From: Knoxdaviesia capensis
Taxonomy: Eukaryota > Ascomycota > Sordariomycetes > Microascales > Gondwanamycetaceae
DNA: 64,000 bases
Assembly (NCBI GenBank): GCA_001510575.1
Contig: LNGK01000004.1
Location: forward strand, 2,474,579 to 2,538,578
Reading direction: 5' to 3'
The notes beneath the pieces are model-generated. The model searched no databases and had not been told where the DNA came from. It saw only the letters and a program-made list of their open reading frames with translations. Position numbers and translations under genes: made by a program. Positions 56,874-64,000 of the stretch are shown piece after piece (position 1 is the stretch's first letter; each line of letters starts with the position of its first letter).

Positions 56874-58676
56874 CTAGTTGCCCGTCAGGGCACCATACCC
56901 AGTATACGAGATAAATTGATACACGGCCGAAGCAGGTTGAGGGTAGCCCTGGTCGGGGCGGGGGGCGATTGGGACCTCATGGAGGACACCACTACCACTG
57001 CGACGAGTACCCGGGCCGGAACCAGGTACAGCCGGGTTAGCAGTAGCAGTTTCGACAGCTCCGTAGATCCGAGGCTCAAAAACGGGGTGATCTGCCGGGA
57101 GAAGAGGCACAGGCCCTAGGAAGGTGCTGTCACTGGCCCGGGTAAAGGTGATAAAGCGCGGGATACCCGGATCGGTACTCGGGACAAGAGACCAGACAAG
57201 ACGACGGCGAGGAAGGAAAACCTGAGCCAGGGGAGGCGTTGCCTGCCCTGGAGGGTAAGATGGTGCGACCGGGATGGCATCCATCCTGGCACAGGCGGGG
57301 CAATTGATGGTGTGCTCAAGTTCCTCGAGTCTCTGGCGCAGCGCAGCCGGCGAAGGAATCTGGAAGTTGCACGAAAAGCAGCTGCACCCCAGATTCCATG
57401 GCATGTGGCCTGGGAACAGGGGAAAGGGAGGAGAGGGCGGAGGGGTTCTCGGACCGTCTATGTGTCCAGAATACGCGCTCATGCCCCAGTGTTGCTGCCA
57501 GTCCGGCCGCTCAAATCCAGTCTCCGGCTCAGGTTCAGCGAAAAAGCGGATGACAAGATGAGCCAGATAAGCCGGAGAGAGGTGGTAGTGATCACCGCCG
57601 ACTGCCATCGGTATCCCCAGGAAGCCATCGTTGGCACTCTGTCCCGTGTGGTGCTTTAGTCCGGTGCCGGCGCCCTGTGCTGGCTGCACTGTCTGTCGCG
57701 AGAGCTGTGTCTGTGCTGGAGGCACCACGGCCGCCGAGGATGCGGCGCCGGCCTGAGTTTTAGGTCGGCGTCGCATTCTGGCGGGGCGAGCAGCACGGCC
57801 GGGTGCGCTTTTGAAGGTTCCGGGCTGCAGGGCAGCAGGCCGACCCGGACGCGGAGAGCTCTTGCGAGTGGTCCATTTCAGCCGGCGACTACGAGCAGGA
57901 TGGCCGGCCTTCGGCTTCTGGGTGGCCCCTTCAATCACGGCCGCAGGGCCGGCATGTGCCTGGGGTACTTGGGCTAGCTCGGCCGGAACCATGGCAGGGG
58001 CATCGCGCAGTAGGAGCTCAAAGTTGTTCTCTTCAGTATTAGGCATCAGAGGGGGGAAATACGCATCGAGCTCAGTGACGGCCTCGACTTGCTCCATCAC
58101 AAGGGCAGCTTGCATCAGGAGCTCAAAGCCGTCGTGCTCAATCATGGGGACTTGAGGGGAGGAGTGGGCATCAGGCGCATGAACCCGCTCAGTTAAGGCC
58201 ATGGGAAAGGCATGAGGCACCCCGCTGGCGGCAATGGGCTGTTCAATTTCAGCCATCGGGACGTAGACGTCCTCCAGAGGCACGTTGAGCAGCTCAGAGA
58301 GAACAGCTGTCACTGTGTCCGGCAGAAGATAGTCGGGAGTGTTCTTCTCAGCGCCAATCATTGAAAGGGGGACATATGTCTGGGGCACAGTGGTGGACTC
58401 TGTTGGAGTGACGGAGGAGAAGTAGTGCATGGGGGACTCTGGAGCGGCGTAGTGAAATAAGTTTGCCTCTGCATCAGTGGAGCTGTCTGCAACAGAATCA
58501 CCGCCAGGATGCCCAATTGCGGTCATTAGAGTGTTGAAAAAGCCCCATCCATGCCCGCTCCAAGCATTCGTGACGCTGTGGTCGGTGTCATCTGCAAGCG
58601 GTCTCTGAATCTCAAAGTCGAGATCCAGAGGCCAGTCGCCGCTTTGGGGATCCCCCACGTTGATGAGCCCATCCAT
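56874..58676 (-). CDS. Orphan 600-residue protein, unrecognised
   Basis: One uninterrupted 600-codon frame starting MDGLINVGDPQSGDW. The N-terminal 240 residues are acidic with repeated PxAMIE-like segments. Residues about 250-320 are basic and Pro/Ala/Arg-rich (RPAALQPGTFKSAPGRAARPARMRRR), resembling a nuclear-localisation or chromatin-binding segment. Then comes a compact part with AYLAHLVIRFFAEPE and DWQQHWGMSAY. Near residues 428-460 two Cys clusters, CSCFSC and CPAC, flank a short helix (LRQRLEELEHT), which suggests metal binding. I recognise no family. Its codon use is less GC-biased than the housekeeping genes, but the long open frame and domain-like blocks favour a real gene. Confidence 0.65.
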   Translation of the reverse strand: MDGLINVGDPQSGDWPLDLDFEIQRPLADDTDHSVTNAWSGHGWGFFNTLMTAIGHPGGDSVADSSTDAEANLFHYAAPESPMHYFSSVTPTESTTVPQTYVPLSMIGAEKNTPDYLLPDTVTAVLSELLNVPLEDVYVPMAEIEQPIAASGVPHAFPMALTERVHAPDAHSSPQVPMIEHDGFELLMQAALVMEQVEAVTELDAYFPPLMPNTEENNFELLLRDAPAMVPAELAQVPQAHAGPAAVIEGATQKPKAGHPARSRRLKWTTRKSSPRPGRPAALQPGTFKSAPGRAARPARMRRRPKTQAGAASSAAVVPPAQTQLSRQTVQPAQGAGTGLKHHTGQSANDGFLGIPMAVGGDHYHLSPAYLAHLVIRFFAEPEPETGFERPDWQQHWGMSAYSGHIDGPRTPPPSPPFPLFPGHMPWNLGCSCFSCNFQIPSPAALRQRLEELEHTINCPACARMDAIPVAPSYPPGQATPPLAQVFLPRRRLVWSLVPSTDPGIPRFITFTRASDSTFLGPVPLLPADHPVFEPRIYGAVETATANPAVPGSGPGTRRSGSGVLHEVPIAPRPDQGYPQPASAVYQFISYTGYGALTGN

Positions 58677-61600
58677 ACTTGCAAGTCCCTTCTTTTTCTT
58701 TGTATAGAAGAAGAACTTAAAAGCAACTGCAAGCTATGCAGCAATTTAAACAGGAGTGGACTGGAGAAAGCGCCTTTCAAGTGTGTGAAATGCGGTTGAG
58801 GGTAGTCAGGCCTCAGGCCTCTCGTTTCTTCTTCAAGACTCAGGAGTGGTTGTTGGTCTCAGCACTGTTAAAGATCTTGAAGATAAATTGTGACTCGCTG
58901 TTAGTGATCTATCCTAGACGGCAAATTCAGGTTCAAAAGCATGATAATGGGCATAGAATGGGCAGGTGGAGGGGGGTGGGTTAGCATACCTTAATTGCAG
59001 CCCTCTTGAGGAGAGAGGTGGGAGGAACCGAAATGTTTTGGTATATTTGGCTAATACAACAAAGTTTCGTCTAGCTTATAAGACAAGATGTGAGTGACTC
59101 TGAGGGCAATTGAAAGCAAAGGACGTTCAGGTGAGATGCCCAGTTAGAGTAGGAGTCAGATACAAGGTGAAATGAGGAGAAAGAAAGAAGAAAGACAAGA
59201 AAAGAGAGGGAAGTGGGAAAGAGGAGAGTCCTGGTCGAGTATATATATACACCACAGGGTAACACGCCTGCATATGATGGTCTGCTCACCCAACATCAGT
59301 GCTTTACCACTAACCTCTATCCAGAAGAATGTATTGCAGGACAGCAGATTCAGGCCCATATGCTTTTCCTTCTTTTCTCTAAAGAGCAAGAATTTGGAAG
59401 AATCCAGAGGCATATGAAGCACAGTTATCGGCTTAAAGGTGAGCCAGACGTCCGGTGGTGCAGTACTGCTGATGCCACCCTAGCCTCTTTTGGACACCCA
59501 TATCCGACCATGTTCTGCAACACGGCCTCTCGCATGTAAAATGCTCTGCTTGCTGCCCTCCGAGGCCAGTACTCCAAGACTGTGGTCATTCCTACTTGGG
59601 CAAGACTACGCAGCGTTTGCCAGACACTAAACTGGACTCCAAGCGTGTTTGTTTTGCATTCGAGTGTAGATATCCAGGTCCTCTCTTGAGACAGGAGCGA
59701 GAGTAGAGTCTCTGAAGCAAACTGACGCATAGAGAAATAACAGGAAGTTCCGACTGGGAAGTCCTACAGTCATGGAAAGAAGCGGGTTTCTTATGATTCA
59801 CGTCAAGGCTGGTTTTTTGGTGAGTATGTGAATCATTTTTTTATATTCATCAATTTTTTTTCCAAGAGGCCCGGCATTAATAGCACGGACACAGCAACAT
59901 GTGGGCTGAAAAACACAAAAAAAAAAAAAGAGCAGGCCTTCACTACAGGAAAAGGCCCACAGTCTACTAGCTCCAGACATCTGTTAGCCGCTATCCTGTT
60001 TGTCGTCTCAGCCAAAGCAATTCTTTTCGTCATGGAGAAAGATAAGAGCTCAGAAAGTGCCTCCCGTGTGAGTGAGCCTTCTGACGCATTGTCTTGGCCT
60101 CTCTCTCCCCTCTCTCCCCCCTCCGCTCAGTGGAAATTTGGCCCGGGGAGCTTCTTGGAACTACTGTCAGGCTGGGACAGCCTGTTGCACAAAAGTTGCA
60201 AGTTGCCGAAACATCCCAGCTGGTGACTCACGCAGCATGGAGAGGCCAGACGCAGAAAACCCCACTCGGATACTACTAGCTGGAACAAGAGCAAAGCACC
60301 GAAGAAGAAACGGAGAAAAATTGAATCGAGTGTTTGGAGGGACACATTATATTTTCTAAAAAGATGATGTTGTGACTATGTTCGAAGAAGTCGGCAGGTG
60401 AGGTTTATGTGAAAGGGAAGGAAGGGCGAAAACTCCTGGCCGGGCGTTTTCTAGTGAAATTCTAGAAACCGGCAGTAGCCGTTGATCGCCTTTTTCTAAG
60501 GAAGGAACCATCCTAATTTAACCTCACTCCATATACGCTGAATCAGGGGTGGAATGTTGTTTTTTTTTTCTTTTCACTCCTCCGCTTTTCCCCCTCTGTA
60601 TGTTCATGAAAAAAGTATTATCTGATATCAGATTTTCAGTTTAGTTATAATATAGGGAGAATTTTAGCAGAGAGCCAGAAGCAGAACCTATGTAGTGAGT
60701 ATCCTTCTGCTTGTTTGCATGTCACTACCTCCGATGTACCAGCAGTATACACCCCATCTGACTTCAACAGATATGTTTTTGTTCTTGTCTTATTCTAGAT
60801 GTTAGCAGTCAGTATCTAGCTTTCCCGGCTGTGGTTGCTGAGGTTGTTGAGTGTGATCACTATTATTCCGCATATGAGCCAGCTGTTTCTTCTATCACGG
60901 CCCATCCTATCAGAGCCCGGGGAGATTGGACCATGATATCGAGGTCAGTATGAAGAGACTAGAACACGATCAACTCACCTTGCGAAGAATATATCGCCCT
61001 ATTATACCTTGGTCAACAGGGTATATTAGTAGTCACGCTGCACAGACCCCGAATGCTGACTTTTTGGATTCCACTATCCCACAATTGAGCGGACAATGAA
61101 AATCTTCACTTTCCAGTCACTGTATAATTACCTCTGATCATTAAAGATTTCAGCCATCAAATAGCTATGAGGTCGAGAATAGAGACCCATGAATCACATG
61201 GAGTGAACCGTGATACATTTATACACTTTCCATACAGTGAGCAAAACCAGCAAACCTCACACAGTCTGGAGATGACTGCACAAATCACTTTTCAGACCTT
61301 CACTCCTCCATCTCCATCCAACTCTCAAGCGCACACCCATCTCGCACAGACACACGCACACTCTCTAGCTTACGGTAGATCAAAAAAGGTGAGATGAGAG
61401 TGACAGTTAATTAAGATCTTGCAGCTGCCCACCGCACTGCAACAGTGCTCCACCCACGCTGACCAGGGTCGGCTGGCTGTTTTCCGCTGCCGGACGAGGG
61501 CCGTAGTGTGTGGTTCGGCCAGGACTGGCAGCACTGGCAGGACGATATCTGGCCGAGTTTCCCCACGAGCTTACGTAGCAGTATACCACCATGTAGCAGG

Positions 61601-64000
61601 CGGAGTGAGGGGGCTGTTGCTTTCGCTTCCCCCAATGGCAAGTTGGGAGAAAGAGAAAAGGGAGAGCGAAAGGTGACACGTCTGGAAATTAACTGTCATG
61701 GCAATGTCTGCTAGATCGGCGGAATGCAACCTCTGCACTTTGCCTGGTTGAGCCAACATAGGTAGCCCGGTCACCTCGCATACGACGTCTGCACTTGATT
61801 TCCCGGCTCTGTTGGTTTCTGCTTATTATCTCACTCGCATGTCTTTTAGATAAAAAATAAAAATAAAGATAAAAGAGCTCTCACTCCAGATCAACACGCA
61901 GATACTGTTATCCTCGCGGATTCCGGTTGCATGGGAAAGCATGTGGTGATAGATTAATTTTAATTTCCCTCGTTTCTCCCTACCATTTCTTTTTCTTGCA
62001 ACAGCTCCTCTGCCAGCCATCCGGCTTTCGCTCGAGCCAGGAAGGGGCTTTTTTTTTCTTCTCTTTTTTCTTTCTTCTTCTTGTTACTTCTTGTACCTGG
62101 AGCTAAAGTGGTTTCCGTCGCTAGACACCCCTGGGTGCCATTTTTAGGGCGAGGTGCAGTCGGTCATGCAGGCGTCGTGTTGGAAGGCGAGCGCGGGATG
62201 CGGCCTCCTCAGCGCACATATCCACTTCAGAAGATTCGACCTCCGTCTCGACGCTTGAAGGGGCGTGGGGTGTGATAGAAGCTCGATGATGATCGTCCAG
62301 CTCCGGGCTTTTTAAGGTTAGGCGAGATTGGAGGCACTGAACGACACACTTCGAAAAAGAAAAAAAAAAAAAAAAGAAAAAGCCCCCAGCACAGGAATGG
62401 ACAATTCACTCGGGCTGTTATAGCCACCCTTGCCTGTCCTATCATCACAAACCAAGATACCAGGCTCAATAACAGATGGATTTCGGCGGTTACAAGTCTA
62501 GAATGAGCGTATTTCTCAATGTAATCGAACGTTCCGTGAAACCACCACATGCCTCTCCTGGGAACGGCAACTCGCAACGGTTGGTGGCACAAGTTGGACC
62601 ATGTTGAGCCCTGTTGAGTATCGGATGTGGTTTCTCGGTCCTCGTATTGAGCACACTCAGGGACAGTATGTACAGTACTGTACAGTATGTACAAAAAAAC
62701 TCCGAAGCCAATTTCCAGTTCACGAGATATACTTTAACGATTTACTTAGTAGTCTATCTAGCTGTTTGTAGTTTTAGTCTGCATTTTCTACACACGCGTA
62801 GACAAAAGGATTTCCGCGTGAAGAAAAACTGGTTGTGTTTCCACACACTTGCGGAATCCTCGGTGTATAACCTGAATACAGATAGATCTGCGTCCGTGTA
62901 AGAGATGCAAGTACGGTAGTATGCGTGCAAACAAAGAACGAACACTCGCTCCAACAGGATTCCATGGCATATTACTACTCTGTACTAGAAGATACACGTA
63001 ACAGCGAAGAACAAAGCACATCCCATGTTGGTTAGTTGAGATCAATCTCCGGACCAGGATATTTCGGTCCAGTCCAGGCCAACGTCGTATTAATGCGTCC
63101 AAGCTCCACCCTATGAAGCTCACCGTGTTATTTTCCATATAACCGTCGGCGAGTGGAACATCAAGTCAAAAAAGTTCTGTCAGCTTCTCTCGCTTTTTTT
63201 TTTCTCGCCAGAGAAACAGTCAGGGATGTTCCTGTCAACATGTCAGTCAAGAAATTAGCTTGCTTTTTCAATGGGGGTCCTGTACGTCTCGATAAGGTGC
63301 AGCTGAGGGGGGATTCACACAGATAATTCACACTCAGCGTGTTCATGATACACGCAGTATTAGAGCTGCTCATAAAAAGAGTCTGCTCATGACGGCCTCT
63401 GTTATCCGTACGGCCGCTCATTGGTGATACACTGTTTTGTTTGTCCGGGGTATTCAGATCAAGTTCCGACGAGGGTGCCGATTGGGAAGCCAACAGAGTC
63501 CTGAGCTGTGTGAACTCGTCACAGGTGTGCTCGGGGGGATTTTTTTTTTCTTGCTGAACAATCTCCGATTCCGGTTGCAGACGAACACTGGTAGGGATTG
63601 TGGGAGCTATGTCAGGAAGGCCGGGGGGGGGTCATGGATCTGGCCGTCACATATTCAGCGTATTCAATGCTTACATACTGTATGGGGATCGTCTGGACTG
63701 AGGGACATATATTGCTTGTGTCTGAGAAGTAAGTGCGTGCAAATGGAGGTGAAAGCATGGGAAGCCAGATAAATCCAAGATATTTAGTCCTTCCTTTTGT
63801 TGGGAAATGCAACTCTCTTCTTTTCTCATCACAATACGGAGAGAGCTCCAGAAATGGAGGAGGCTTTATCCTGTGATAGGAAGCAAAAAACGAAGAGCAA
63901 AAGAAAGAAAGAAAGAAATGCCCAGCCCGGACCCCGGACGCACGCCCACACCAACCGCAGGAAGTGAACCCTGTCTGGTTCTTTGTTTGCTGTTGGGGGT
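58677..64000. other. Gene-poor, AT-richer right end
   Basis: No supportable gene. The first 700 bases may be the upstream region of the orphan ORF. Beyond that are T and A runs (near 59840-59930, 60559-60568, 62047-62080, 62354-62381), a palindrome at 62663-62692 and scattered short frames without recognisable motifs. An ancient, mutated repeat is possible but no TE domain, LTR or TIR is visible. Confidence 0.45.
62663..62692. repeat. GTACAGTACTGTAC palindrome with flanking direct repeats
   Basis: Positions 62670-62683 form a perfect 14-base palindrome. ACAGTATGTAC occurs at 62663-62673 and again at 62682-62692, partly overlapping it. Confidence 0.85.

Noticed and set aside
1..64000. CRISPR array, prophage, operon or bacterial defence system
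   Set aside because: The window is eukaryotic: spliced genes, intron-bearing nuclear tRNAs, mitochondrial and ER proteins. No spaced direct repeats were seen.

Overview
This is a filamentous ascomycete chromosome segment. It has intron-rich protein genes with short GT..AG introns and CTAAC-type branch sites, GC-rich codon third positions, intron-bearing nuclear tRNAs and a recognisable mating-type (MAT) locus. SLA2, an alpha-box gene, a MAT1-1-2-type gene, an HMG gene and APN2 occur in that order, which points to Sordariomycetes. I cannot name the species.

Layout. Positions 1-6880 hold no convincing gene apart from a possible exon fragment at the left edge. SLA2 (+) occupies 6881-10328. From 10329 to 16435 there is no gene, and composition falls from GC-rich to AT-rich near 14.8 kb. 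The MAT region follows: MAT1-1-1 (alpha box, -) 16436-17776, MAT1-1-2 (+) 18832-20745 and an HMG-box gene (+, MAT1-1-3 by position) 21409-22222. The first two are divergently transcribed. APN2 (-) at 22572-25299 converges on the HMG gene and closes the locus.

To the right lies a GC-rich block of housekeeping genes: APC5 (+, 26239-29758), an unrecognised 535-residue protein (-, 30169-31776), COX13 (-, 32917-33815), a tRNA-Tyr (-), COQ4 (+, 34615-35627), a PDCD5-family gene (-, 35889-36527), a DCAF11/WDR23-type WD40 gene (+, 37053-40192) and a large F-box gene (-, 40740-45517). After 5.9 kb of simple-sequence-rich DNA holding one tRNA come a CPSF6-like RRM gene (-, 51384-53089), SSS1/Sec61-gamma (+, 55080-55653) and an orphan 600-residue ORF (-, 56874-58676). 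Positions 58.7-64 kb hold no supportable gene.

How the genes relate. The MAT proteins are transcriptional regulators of mating identity and sexual development. SLA2 and APN2 are conserved flanks with unrelated jobs (endocytosis, DNA base-excision repair), and the remaining genes are housekeeping neighbours. The points most worth checking are whether the HMG gene is MAT1-1-3 or MAT1-2-1 (heterothallic or homothallic), the AT-rich boundary, and 8-nucleotide micro-exons in both COX13 and the PDCD5 gene. All exon models were spliced by eye, and each gives a total divisible by three.
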